Shown: positions 1 through 8,878 of the stretch, piece by piece
Layout of the letters: each line of letters begins with the position of its first letter
Position numbering within the stretch: the stretch's first letter is position 1
NCBI GenBank assembly: GCA_013376995.1
Contig: JACAAZ010000021.1
Coordinates: forward strand, 1-64,000
From: Bacteroidota bacterium
Lineage (GTDB): Bacteria > Bacteroidota > Bacteroidia > Bacteroidales > UBA4417
Length of the DNA: 64,000 bases
Reading direction: 5' to 3'
Notes under the pieces: generated by a model
The model's database searches: none
Told to the model about the DNA's origin: nothing
Seen by the model: only the letters and a program-made list of their open reading frames with translations
Made by a program: the position numbers and the translations under genes

Positions 1-55
1 TAGGAAGTAGGAAGTAGGAAGTAGGAAGTAGGAAGTAGGAAGTAGGAAGTAGGAA
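1..55. repeat. Heptamer tandem array (TAGGAAG)n
   Basis: Seven perfect copies of TAGGAAG run from base 1 to 49, followed by a partial copy to base 55. The array touches the left edge, so its true length is unknown. It lies downstream of the four-helix-bundle gene, which is read leftward. A second array of related purine-rich heptamers in the opposite strand sense lies on the other side of that gene at 672-734. Confidence 0.95.
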
Positions 56-82
56 ACTGTTAACAGGTAAAATTAGAGCAAA

Positions 83-466
83 TTAGGATTGCTTACTTCT
101 TGATCTCCAGTTCTCGTGTAATTTCCAAAGTTTAGAACCTATTTCAGTATAGCAAAGCATTAGACTGTCGTATTTTTCGATTTCGATGTAACCGCATGAG
201 ACACAGAAATGAAGCCATGCTTTTGTTTCTTCCAAAGAACCCATCGCATCAATCAGGTGACGCTTAAAAACGTTTTCGAATAATCTTTTCCCCCAGCCTT
301 CTGCAATATTAGCCGAAATTGATCTGGAAGATCGGCGAATTTGATCTGTTAATGAATATCTTTCTTCTACAGGGAATGATTTGGATAACCAAAAGAATTC
401 CATTGCAGTTTTATGACTAAGTTGATAGACTTGCAAGTCAAAAAAGGAGATAATTTCAGAATTCAT
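83..466 (-). CDS. Four-helix-bundle protein (23S rRNA intervening-sequence protein family)
   Basis: This 127-residue protein has the hallmarks of the four-helix-bundle family first met as ORFs inside 23S rRNA intervening sequences (TIGR02436 type). It begins with a short FFDLQVYQ-like segment. Next comes the diagnostic RRSSRSISANIAEGWGK stretch near residues 44-60, and then helices containing LIDAMGSLEETKAWL. Length is normal for the family and the ATG start is unambiguous. No rRNA sequence surrounds it, so it is a free-standing copy. The family is thought to form ring-like oligomers, but its function is not settled; relatives are accessory proteins of diversity-generating retroelements. Heptamer arrays lie on both sides (1-55 and 672-734), a setting that suggests the gene moves or spreads with repeats, which is inference. 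Confidence 0.9.
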   Translation of the reverse strand: MNSEIISFFDLQVYQLSHKTAMEFFWLSKSFPVEERYSLTDQIRRSSRSISANIAEGWGKRLFENVFKRHLIDAMGSLEETKAWLHFCVSCGYIEIEKYDSLMLCYTEIGSKLWKLHENWRSRSKQS

Positions 467-671
467 AATGATATGATTTAGTGTTAATATGTAAGAATTA
501 TCAATAAAATCTTTATAATCTAATGTGATGTAAATATACTAATAAGTAGTTAATGAGTTTCTGTATAAAGCGCAATTAATTATAAAATAAATAAAGACGT
601 ACTTCCTTATAAAACTTCCTATCTCATGCATCTTACCTCCAACCACCAGGTAACCAGGTAATTCTTATTTC

Positions 672-734
672 TTACCTCTTATCTCCTACCTCCTACCTCT
701 TACCTCTTACCTCCTACCTCTTATCTCCTGCCTC
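672..734. repeat. Heptamer tandem array (YTRYCTC)n
   Basis: Nine consecutive 7-bp units (TTACCTC, TTATCTC, CTACCTC and close variants) run without gaps from 672 to 734. The last unit overlaps the stop codon of the histidine kinase gene that ends at 733. Further degenerate units can be seen upstream from about 613. Read on the minus strand the units are purine-rich (GAGGTAA/GAGGTAG) and resemble the array at 1-55 in the opposite orientation. Confidence 0.9.
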
Positions 735-2265
735 ATTTCTTCAGCACAATCCTGAACGTCGTTCCCCTGCCGAGGGTAGAACTCTTAACAAAGATCTTCC
801 CGCTATGATATTCGCGGATGATGCGCCTCGAAAGGGATAGGCCCAGACCCCAGCCACGTTGTTTGCTCGAAAAACCGGGGTTAAATATGGTCTTGAACAT
901 GTTCCGTGGTATTCCTTTTCCACTATCGGCAATATCCAGGATTACCTGGCTCTCCTCTTCAAAAATGTCAATGTTGATCGACCCTGCACCTACCATAGCA
1001 TCGGCTGCATTTTTAACCAGGTTTTCAATAACCCAGTCGAAAAGCTGGTAATTAAGTGGAACAAGTATTGTGCGTTCCCGTGGCAGCCCGATAATGAATA
1101 CTATTTTCTGGGAAGTACGGGTTTTGAGATAGGCAACAGACTCATAGATCAGTGATACAATGTCTTCTGGTTTCAGAACCGGTGTGGATCCAATCTTTGA
1201 GAACCTGTCGGTAATGGTTTTTAAGCGGTTCACGTCCTTGTGAAGTTCCACGATGGTTTCTTTGTCAATGCCTTTGGTTTCGAGATAATCTACCCATGCC
1301 ATCATCGAAGATAAAGGCGTGCCAAGCTGGTGTGCAGTTTCCTTTGCCAGTCCCACCCAGACCTGGTTTTGCTCCGATCGGCGTGAGGTGCTGAATATCA
1401 GGTAGGCCACGATAAGGAAAATACCGATTATGGCAAACTGGATGTAGGGGAAAAAGCGCAGTTGCGTAAGGACATAGGAATCCTTGTAATAGATGATGTT
1501 CTTACCCCTGTCGGCAACATCTATTACTATAGGCTCGTTTTCAGCTGTCATTTCTCCAATCAGGTGGCTCAGATAAGCAGAATCCCGGATCCTGACCGTG
1601 TCCACATGGCCGGAGTTGATAACATGCGTTCGTGTGCTGTCTGTAATGACCACGGGAACTGAACCAGAGTTGTTCACCACCTCGCTGAAAAATGAATTTA
1701 CCAGGCTATTAAGTACATTCTGAACTTCGGTGAAAAGTTTGGAGTCTTTATAGTAGATGAAAGTTTTAACGCCGAAATTGGAAATCTCAATCGGGGGATA
1801 GGTGCCAAATTCCTTCATCACCTGCCTGGGCATTCTGACGCCGGTAGCAATAGGTGATTCGGTGTTCCTGAAAGAAGTTACTATGCCATTACCGTCAGTA
1901 AGAATAACAGGGATGGTATTGTTATTGGCAATGATCTCCAGGTAGATTCCAAGGTCTTCTGTAGTGTTAATATCGGCAATGTGTTTCTGGGCATCTGCAT
2001 AGAGCTTTACCCTGGTCCGCTCTTCATCCTGTATCTGCCTGAAAAACTCCCTTGTTGAATTTACAAGTTCAGCACGGTGTTGTATTGCTGTGGCCCAGGT
2101 CCGGATCTTTGTTCGTTCATCCTGCGCAATTTTGTGTACCAATACATTTGAGTACCAGAGAGACACACTTACAATTACCAGGGCGAAAAGCATCAGGACG
2201 ATTTTCCATAACCTTTTCTGCCGGTAAATTGAATACTTGTTAAATAAAAGAGATATTGGTCGCAT
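733..2265 (-). CDS. Membrane sensor histidine kinase
   Basis: The protein is a 510-residue two-component sensor kinase. One membrane segment lies at about residues 20-40. An extracytoplasmic sensor region of some 225 residues follows, with two similar FIYYKDS/IIYYKDS segments that suggest a duplicated fold. A second membrane segment sits at about 272-292. The cytoplasmic part has a HisKA region with the phospho-acceptor histidine in ETAHQLGTPL (about residue 311). The HATPase_c domain has its N box in NLVKNAADAM (about 415) and glycine boxes in DSGKGIP and GWGLGLSLSRRI. No HAMP domain is evident. No response regulator is encoded nearby, so it is an orphan within this window and its signal cannot be named. 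Its 3' end runs into the heptamer array. The ATG start agrees with the first membrane segment. Confidence 0.92.
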   Translation of the reverse strand: MRPISLLFNKYSIYRQKRLWKIVLMLFALVIVSVSLWYSNVLVHKIAQDERTKIRTWATAIQHRAELVNSTREFFRQIQDEERTRVKLYADAQKHIADINTTEDLGIYLEIIANNNTIPVILTDGNGIVTSFRNTESPIATGVRMPRQVMKEFGTYPPIEISNFGVKTFIYYKDSKLFTEVQNVLNSLVNSFFSEVVNNSGSVPVVITDSTRTHVINSGHVDTVRIRDSAYLSHLIGEMTAENEPIVIDVADRGKNIIYYKDSYVLTQLRFFPYIQFAIIGIFLIVAYLIFSTSRRSEQNQVWVGLAKETAHQLGTPLSSMMAWVDYLETKGIDKETIVELHKDVNRLKTITDRFSKIGSTPVLKPEDIVSLIYESVAYLKTRTSQKIVFIIGLPRERTILVPLNYQLFDWVIENLVKNAADAMVGAGSINIDIFEEESQVILDIADSGKGIPRNMFKTIFNPGFSSKQRGWGLGLSLSRRIIREYHSGKIFVKSSTLGRGTTFRIVLKK

Positions 2266-2339
2266 TAAACTAGCAGTGTAAAGAAATGAGTCAGGAGCTA
2301 TTTACATTATTTGGGAATCTCATTTTAAGCGGTTAAGCA

Positions 2340-3227
2340 TCATTTTCCGAATTCCTTTTCGAGTATAACTTTTGCTCTATTGAGATCCGATTTTTGTTTC
2401 TTATCAATTTCAGGATAGGAAAGATTTAGTGATTTCAAGGTTTCAACTATGATATTGCTGACGGCGGTCCTCATGAACCATTTCTTATCAGCAGGGATGA
2501 CAAACCAGGGAGCCGTTTTTGTCGATGTATGCTTCAGCATCTCTTCATATGCCAGCATATATCTATTCCAGAGAACTCTTTCTTCCAGGTCCCCGGTATT
2601 GAACTTCCAGTTTCTTGATGGGTCGTCGATCCGCCGGAGCAAACGTTGTTTTTGTTCTTCCGCAGAAACATTCAGGAAGAACTTCAGGATAATAGTGCCA
2701 TTATTCTTTAGGTGTTTTTCGAAATTGTTAATATCATTAAAACGTTCCTCCCAGAATTCATCCATTTTATCCTCATTCAATGGCCAGCCGGGCAATTTCT
2801 GCAGGTCCAGCAAGCTTGGGTGTACACGGGTAACCAACACCTCTTCATAATATGAGCGGTTAAATATCCCGATCTTTCCCCTTTCGGGTAATCTATAGTT
2901 GCATCTCCATAAAAAATCATGATTCAGTTCCTCAGCCGAAGGAGCCTTGAAACTGTATACCTGGCATCCCTGCGGGTTTATACCTGACATAACGTGTTTT
3001 ATGGTTCCATCCTTGCCGGCTGCATCCATAGCCTGGAAAATGATCAGCAATGAATAACTGTCCTGGGCATAAAGCAGGTCCTGCAGTTTGGACAATTCTT
3101 CAATGCTTTTTGCAAGGATCTTGTCCGCTGAATTCTTACTCTTAAAATTCCCGGTACTTTCGGTAGCAAATTCATCAAGGCGCTTTTGAGAGCCTGGCTT
3201 ATAAATCAAACCCGAATGTTTCATCAT
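2340..3227 (-). CDS. PPK2-family polyphosphate kinase / polyphosphate:nucleotide phosphotransferase
   Basis: This 295-residue cytoplasmic enzyme belongs to the PPK2 family, which moves phosphate between inorganic polyphosphate and nucleotides. The Walker A-like motif AMDAAGKDG lies near residue 67, the lid-region sequence LPERGKIGIFNRSYYE near 113-128, and the conserved RNWKFNTGDLEER near 208-220. The IFNRSYYE form and the single-domain length fit the PPK2 subgroup often called class III, which can phosphorylate AMP and ADP; the subgroup is my inference. Two adjacent in-frame ATGs occur at the start and the first is given. The gene lies 74 bp upstream of the histidine kinase gene on the same strand, with no clear functional link. 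Confidence 0.93.
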   Translation of the reverse strand: MMKHSGLIYKPGSQKRLDEFATESTGNFKSKNSADKILAKSIEELSKLQDLLYAQDSYSLLIIFQAMDAAGKDGTIKHVMSGINPQGCQVYSFKAPSAEELNHDFLWRCNYRLPERGKIGIFNRSYYEEVLVTRVHPSLLDLQKLPGWPLNEDKMDEFWEERFNDINNFEKHLKNNGTIILKFFLNVSAEEQKQRLLRRIDDPSRNWKFNTGDLEERVLWNRYMLAYEEMLKHTSTKTAPWFVIPADKKWFMRTAVSNIIVETLKSLNLSYPEIDKKQKSDLNRAKVILEKEFGK

Positions 3228-3336
3228 TTTGGACTATGCACTCAATTTTCCCGGCAATCATTTTATATTCAACCGGTTTCTAAACAAATGTCGTAATAAT
3301 TCTTTTAACCAGCCATCTGTAGCCCACCTCTTTTCT

Positions 3337-3560
<224 letters not shown>

Positions 3561-3659
3561 CTCCAGTTACCTGCTACCAGCCTCCTATACTCTTTCTTCT
3601 ATCCCATTGTCCCCAACTCCCGCCATCTCCCCCTCAACTCATCATCTCATGCAACTCGT

Positions 3660-6230
3660 CTACTCAACCTTCTTATCGTCGTCCCACTCAATTACAAACT
3701 TCCCTTCCTCCTGCTTTTTCTGAATAGCCTGCTGCTTCAAATCCTTTGGTTTTCTGAGTGTGTCTTGCTTCATCCTGCCAAATTCCTTGCGAAATGCTTC
3801 TTTCAATTCAACTTTCTGATTCTTTAGTTCAGTGGCTATCTTCTCCCTAACTCCTTTCCGGTCATAACTGAATTTTGGATTGTCAACAGTACCGGTTAGC
3901 GAGACCATTATCATTGTCCGTCCCCGGTTATCATTTTCAACAGGGCCAAACTCACTTTGATTGCTATAATTGGGATTTCTTTTATGGAATTTAACTGCCA
4001 GCAGGTCGGCAAGGGCAATGCTGAAATGATATTCCAGCTCATTGTCGAAGGTATGCGTTCCCATCAGGTTCAGGTCAATTGCGGAGGATTTGATCTGCAT
4101 ACTCGGGATATATATTATCCGGTTCGAAATATCAACCTGGTTTTCGAGAGTAGCAAATCGAATATCTGATAAATCTTCAACCCTGAGAAATTTAGAAAGC
4201 CCAAGCATAGGAGAATAATTGACCAGTCTCCCGTTTTCTACCCTTATGTCAGCATGAGTCTTGACTGATTGAGGATCAATAACCATATTTGGAGCCATAG
4301 TCGCAGCAAAAATTACATCAGCTGAAATCTGCCCTTCAAGGTTTGCCGAAGTCAGGTCAGTGCTTCCGAAATTCCCGAATTCAGCAAAGAGACTTTTAAG
4401 GTTGACCTTGACAAATTTTGCCTTGCACTGTATATATGAATATTTGGTATTTGCCGCATTTATTGACCCCTGACCGCTAACAATCCCTTGCATCGATTGG
4501 ATAAGTATATTGGATGCAGTGAGCATTCGGTTTTTAAGCTGAAGATTAGCTGTAATTGAAGAAGCATTGAATTTCCGGAAAGTAAAAGATTTCAGGTTAA
4601 CCTTGAAATTTTGAATGGAAAGATTCCCGGGCAATTTAAAGTTTGACTCTCCGGTTGTTGAGGTGATCTCTGATAGTTCATCCCAGTTTGTTGGCGAAGA
4701 TGAAACTGATCCTTCAATATTCAACTTTTGATTTGGGATCCAGATCCACGACATTAAGTTGGAAACAGTCCCGCTGGCAATGAAATTGCTTTTCCCCAGG
4801 CTGAAGGAAAAGCTGTTAAGTTGCAGGTTGTTGTTCGAAAAGTTCATATTCCCGTTAACCTTTTCAGCCGGAAGTTTAAAACCTTTTAAGCTTAGCTCTC
4901 CATCCCGGATTATAGCTGTTCCATTCATCCTGCTCTGTTCAAACTCTTCCAGGGTTGGATGCCGCAGGTCGGAAATATGTCCTTCAAAATGGCCGTCCAG
5001 CAACAAATGCCCTTTAAGAGACCGGATAGTGTCCAACTTGAACAATGCTCTTGCGTCTTCAAGATCAACTTCAGCTTTGAGCGTAGTACTTATGCTTGAA
5101 TACCTTAATCCATTCATGCTAAGATCACCGGAAATGCTGCCATTCTTTATTTTGGCCTTTAATCCTGTAATATCAAGCCTTTCGTCACTGTTATCCTGCC
5201 CCGCTGAATAGACTGCGTAAAGGTCCAGGTTTTCAAGGGCGACGCTGGCATCCTTCCTTCCAATCATCCCACCAGTGAGTTTCAATTCAGCCTTAACTGA
5301 AGGGAAATGATCGCCACCGGTCAACCCTTTGAGTCTGACAACCAGGGTGGCATTACCCTTGTATTTGTATTCCCCTGTTTGTTTCTGGTATTTTGAAGGT
5401 AAAGTAGAAATAAGGTCTTTCAATGTAGCTTCAGATGATTTTACCTTAAGATCGATTTCATGTCGGTCAGTTCGGCTGATCAACCATCCTGAAGCATCCA
5501 GGTCCAGTTCATTGAGTTTCAACCTGCTTTTTCGGAATGTATATAAACCTTGTTGGGTATTTATATCCATGGCTAAATCAAATTCAGTTTCCCGCTGATG
5601 AACATAAACTGAGTTTCCCGAGCGGATCTGCTCAATTAAAATCTTACCATTAGCCAAAAGAGGGAATATATCAAGAGAGAAATTGCCTTCAGCTTCAGCT
5701 GTAATACTTTTTGATAGGATAAACAGCTGAGATTCATCATCCAAATAGTTGAAGGAAGAGCCTGAAACAGTGATATGCCTGATATCTATGGAGAACTCTT
5801 TTCCTTTAGGTGCTGAACTATTTTTCCAAAAATGATAATTATCAGAACCATCAGAATAAATCCGCAGGTTCAGGACTGCATTCTTAACCAATATGTTCGT
5901 AACGGTAAATTTATTGCGGAAAAGATCAGGAATGCCAAAACGGAGTGAGATTACTTCAGCCTTTAGAAGGTCTCCTTTTTTAGGTAGATTTACTGCATCC
6001 TTTAAGGCAACTCCGGAGAACCTGACAGACGCATAGGGGAAATCCTTGAAAAGGCTCAACTTTACGTCATTGACACTTACTTCGGTAGCAAGTTGTTTAT
6101 TTAACTCACGAATGAACAACTCTTTGATTTTGTCGTTCAGGTAATGTTGCAGAAACACTCCTGTTATTCCAACAAAAGCAAATAATGCAAACAGATACAG
6201 GCTTATCCTGAAAAACCTTTTATACTTCAT
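3660..6230 (-). CDS. AsmA-like inner-membrane-anchored protein
   Basis: This is a long (856 residues) AsmA/TamB-like protein. A single N-terminal membrane anchor at about residues 8-28 is followed by an extended periplasmic region rich in beta strands, with recurring statements such as LKLNGLR-, DLDASG- and SGTVSNL-like segments. The C-terminal part contains the AsmA-type region around DIRFATLENQVDISNRIIYI and a final basic, glutamine-rich tail. AsmA-family proteins bridge the envelope and are linked to lipid transport and outer-membrane homeostasis; the precise role here is unknown. I use the ATG at 6230, not the upstream in-frame TTG. A Bacteroidota -7 element (TACTTTTG, minus strand 6250-6243) lies just upstream and would otherwise fall within the coding region. 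Confidence 0.82.
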   Translation of the reverse strand: MKYKRFFRISLYLFALFAFVGITGVFLQHYLNDKIKELFIRELNKQLATEVSVNDVKLSLFKDFPYASVRFSGVALKDAVNLPKKGDLLKAEVISLRFGIPDLFRNKFTVTNILVKNAVLNLRIYSDGSDNYHFWKNSSAPKGKEFSIDIRHITVSGSSFNYLDDESQLFILSKSITAEAEGNFSLDIFPLLANGKILIEQIRSGNSVYVHQRETEFDLAMDINTQQGLYTFRKSRLKLNELDLDASGWLISRTDRHEIDLKVKSSEATLKDLISTLPSKYQKQTGEYKYKGNATLVVRLKGLTGGDHFPSVKAELKLTGGMIGRKDASVALENLDLYAVYSAGQDNSDERLDITGLKAKIKNGSISGDLSMNGLRYSSISTTLKAEVDLEDARALFKLDTIRSLKGHLLLDGHFEGHISDLRHPTLEEFEQSRMNGTAIIRDGELSLKGFKLPAEKVNGNMNFSNNNLQLNSFSFSLGKSNFIASGTVSNLMSWIWIPNQKLNIEGSVSSSPTNWDELSEITSTTGESNFKLPGNLSIQNFKVNLKSFTFRKFNASSITANLQLKNRMLTASNILIQSMQGIVSGQGSINAANTKYSYIQCKAKFVKVNLKSLFAEFGNFGSTDLTSANLEGQISADVIFAATMAPNMVIDPQSVKTHADIRVENGRLVNYSPMLGLSKFLRVEDLSDIRFATLENQVDISNRIIYIPSMQIKSSAIDLNLMGTHTFDNELEYHFSIALADLLAVKFHKRNPNYSNQSEFGPVENDNRGRTMIMVSLTGTVDNPKFSYDRKGVREKIATELKNQKVELKEAFRKEFGRMKQDTLRKPKDLKQQAIQKKQEEGKFVIEWDDDKKVE

Positions 6231-6485
6231 GGCGCAATAACGCAAAAGTACTCAAACTGGTATGGATTGGACAGAACTGACCGGAAATTCCCGGCGAAAA
6301 TTTGACTCATTGAATTGACTGTTAGAATTAGCATTTTAGCGATTAAAGAGAGGGGTGTAACGATTATTTACTGTAAGATGTTGACAGCTAACCAGTATTG
6401 AAGTAATTTGGCTCATATAATTAATTTGTTTGATAAATAATCCTGAAAAGAAGTTAACCCGATTTACCAATTCAATCTGATAATT

Positions 6486-8414
6486 ATGAAACATTCAGCA
6501 TGGTTGCTTTCGTTACTCACTATTGTAATTTTAATAATTTCGGCAGGTTGTAAAAAGCATGCGCCCATGATACCAGCCAAACAATATGCAGTAGAGGATT
6601 TTTTCAAAAATCCTGAAAAGTCAAGTTTCCAACTTTCTCCTGATGGCAGGTACTATGCTTACCTGGCGCCCTATATGCGTCGTATGAATATTTTTGTCCA
6701 GGAGATCGGTAAAGATGCTTCCATTCGCTTAACTTCTGATACTGCCAGGGATATCTCACAATTCTTCTGGGGTAATAACAAACGGATACTATACCTGAAG
6801 GACACCGGTGGTGATGAAAACTTCAAGCTATTTGGTGTCGATATTGATGGAACCAACCTTAAAGGGTTAACAGATTTTGACAAGGTGAGAACTGAAGTGA
6901 TTGATGACCTTCCGGATATTGATGAATTTGTAATTGTTGGCCTGAATAAACGAAACCCGCAGGTATTCGATCCATATCGCCTGAATATCAATACAGGAGA
7001 ACTGACAATGCTAGCTGAAAACCCCGGCAATATTCAATCCTGGATGACTGACCATGAGGGTAAACTCAGGCTTGCTACAGCCATTGATGGTGGTGTAAAT
7101 ACATCGATCCTATACAGGGAGACAGAAGCTGAACCTTTTAAGACTGTTCTGACTACCAATTTCAAGGAATCCCTGACTCCTGAGTTTTTCACCTTCGATA
7201 ACAAAAATATCTATGCTTCCTCTAACCTTGGACGTGACAAATCAGCCATTGTTGAATTTGACCCAAGGACAGGCAAAGAGGTGAAGATGCTTTATGAAAA
7301 CAAGGATTATGATGTGGATGGACTTTTCTTTTCGAAAGCCCGCAAAGTTCTGACTGCTGCACGTTATACATCCTGGAAGAGGGAGCGCTATTTCTTTGAC
7401 AAGCAATTTGAAGGAATGGTAGATAAACTGAAGAGTAAACTTGGTGATATTGAATTCGGCTTTGTATCCAATGATAAAGCAGAAAAGAAATTTATTGTCT
7501 ATTCTTTCTCCGATAAATACCTGGGATCTTATTACCTCTATGATACAGAAGCTGACAAGCTTGACAAGATCACAGATTTAGGGCCATGGCTCGATGCCAA
7601 TGAGATGGCCAGCATGAAGCCAATTGATTTCAAAAGCAGGGATGGCCTTACCATTAATGGCTACCTGACGCTTCCAAAGGGATATGATATGGATAATGCC
7701 AGGGATCTTCCTGTCGTGGTCAATCCGCATGGAGGTCCCTGGTATCGGGATCAGTGGGGCTTTAACCCGGAAGTGCAGTTCCTTGCTAACCGTGGCTATG
7801 CTGTTTTCCAGGTAAATTTCAGGGGCTCTACGGGTTATGGCCGCAAATTCTGGGAAGCTTCATTCAAGCAATGGGGCAAGAATATGCAAAATGATATTAC
7901 GGACGGTGTCAACTGGCTGATTGATAAAGGTATTGCTGATAAATCCAGAATTGCCATTTATGGAGGCAGTTATGGGGGATATGCAACTCTTGCCGGGGTT
8001 ACATTTACCCCCGATCTGTATGCTGCTGCTGTAGATTATGTCGGAGTTTCCAACCTCTTCACTTTCATGAATACCATTCCCCCGTATTGGAAACCGATGT
8101 TGGATATGATGCATGAAATGGTAGGGGACCCGGTCAAAGACAGTGCTCTGATGAGGGAAGCCTCACCGGTATTCCATGTCGACAAAATCAAGACACCACT
8201 CTTTATAGCCCAGGGCGCCAATGACCCACGAGTTAATAAGGCTGAAAGTGACCAGGTGGTTGAAGCATTGAAAAAACGGGGAATTGAAGTGGAATACATG
8301 GTTAAAAACAATGAAGGACATGGATTCGGGAATGAGGAAAATCGCTATGATTTCTACAGGGCAATGGAAAAATTCCTCGGAGAACATTTGAAAAAGACAG
8401 CTGAAGTTAAATAA
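6486..8414 (+). CDS. S9-family prolyl oligopeptidase-like peptidase, lipoprotein
   Basis: The 642-residue protein has a lipoprotein signal peptide whose lipobox cysteine is in IISAGC (residue 22), so it is probably attached to the outer or inner membrane facing the periplasm. The middle third looks like a beta-propeller (repeated DGRYYAYLAP, DTARDISQFFW and DIDGTNLKGL-type blades). The C-terminal alpha/beta-hydrolase domain carries the catalytic triad of family S9: serine in GGSYGGY (about 495), aspartate in GANDPRV (about 579) and histidine in EGHGFGN (about 611). Such enzymes cleave short peptides, often dipeptidyl or oligopeptide substrates. The gene is monocistronic, with a terminator at 8503-8531. 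Confidence 0.93.
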   Translation: MKHSAWLLSLLTIVILIISAGCKKHAPMIPAKQYAVEDFFKNPEKSSFQLSPDGRYYAYLAPYMRRMNIFVQEIGKDASIRLTSDTARDISQFFWGNNKRILYLKDTGGDENFKLFGVDIDGTNLKGLTDFDKVRTEVIDDLPDIDEFVIVGLNKRNPQVFDPYRLNINTGELTMLAENPGNIQSWMTDHEGKLRLATAIDGGVNTSILYRETEAEPFKTVLTTNFKESLTPEFFTFDNKNIYASSNLGRDKSAIVEFDPRTGKEVKMLYENKDYDVDGLFFSKARKVLTAARYTSWKRERYFFDKQFEGMVDKLKSKLGDIEFGFVSNDKAEKKFIVYSFSDKYLGSYYLYDTEADKLDKITDLGPWLDANEMASMKPIDFKSRDGLTINGYLTLPKGYDMDNARDLPVVVNPHGGPWYRDQWGFNPEVQFLANRGYAVFQVNFRGSTGYGRKFWEASFKQWGKNMQNDITDGVNWLIDKGIADKSRIAIYGGSYGGYATLAGVTFTPDLYAAAVDYVGVSNLFTFMNTIPPYWKPMLDMMHEMVGDPVKDSALMREASPVFHVDKIKTPLFIAQGANDPRVNKAESDQVVEALKKRGIEVEYMVKNNEGHGFGNEENRYDFYRAMEKFLGEHLKKTAEVK

Positions 8415-8502
8415 ATGGACGTATATAAATAATGACTTTCCCTACACTGCAATCTGGATAGCAGATTTGCTTATAACTGGATGGAAAGTTCAAAATGAAC
8501 CA

Positions 8503-8531
8503 GGCAGGAGCGAAAGCTTCCTGCCTTTTTT
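8503..8531 (+). terminator. Rho-independent terminator after the S9 peptidase gene
   Basis: GGCAGGAGC pairs with GCTTCCTGCC around a GAAA tetraloop, with one bulged T, and is followed by six T residues. It lies about 90 bp after the peptidase stop codon. Confidence 0.8.
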
Positions 8532-8878
8532 CTGTATTTAATTAATTTCTGTAGTGCAACCTGGACAAAGCAGGTCATTTCTTTTCTGTTTTCAACTATT
8601 TTGACTTATGTAAGTTCTCTTTATAAGCCTCTTTGCGCCAATGCGTCCGGTTTTGAAGTTGATGGGAATTTCATTTCTGTTTGGTTATCAGGAGGGCTGA
8701 ATCTATCTGTAATTTGGTCATAATCTTTACCCTTAGGTATGCTATTTTAAATCAGTCTAAACCTGAATTAGAGCGCTTAAAGAGATTGTTAGGCTTAGTA
8801 TTGTATATTTGACATACCAATATATATAGATAATAACATATAAATACTAACCTGCAAGAAACAATTGAGCGTAATACC
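8532..8878. promoter_or_regulatory. Intergenic region with candidate promoter for the cytochrome gene
   Basis: No gene is visible here. The only recognisable signal is TATATTTG at 8804-8811, which matches the Bacteroidota -7 element TAnnTTTG. A TTG at 8786-8788 lies 15 bp upstream, slightly closer than the usual 17-23 bp. It would give a leader of about 60 nt before the cytochrome ATG at 8879. Confidence 0.45.

Noticed and set aside
1..55. Heptamer arrays as CRISPR
   Set aside because: Units are 7 bp with no spacers, and no cas gene is present.
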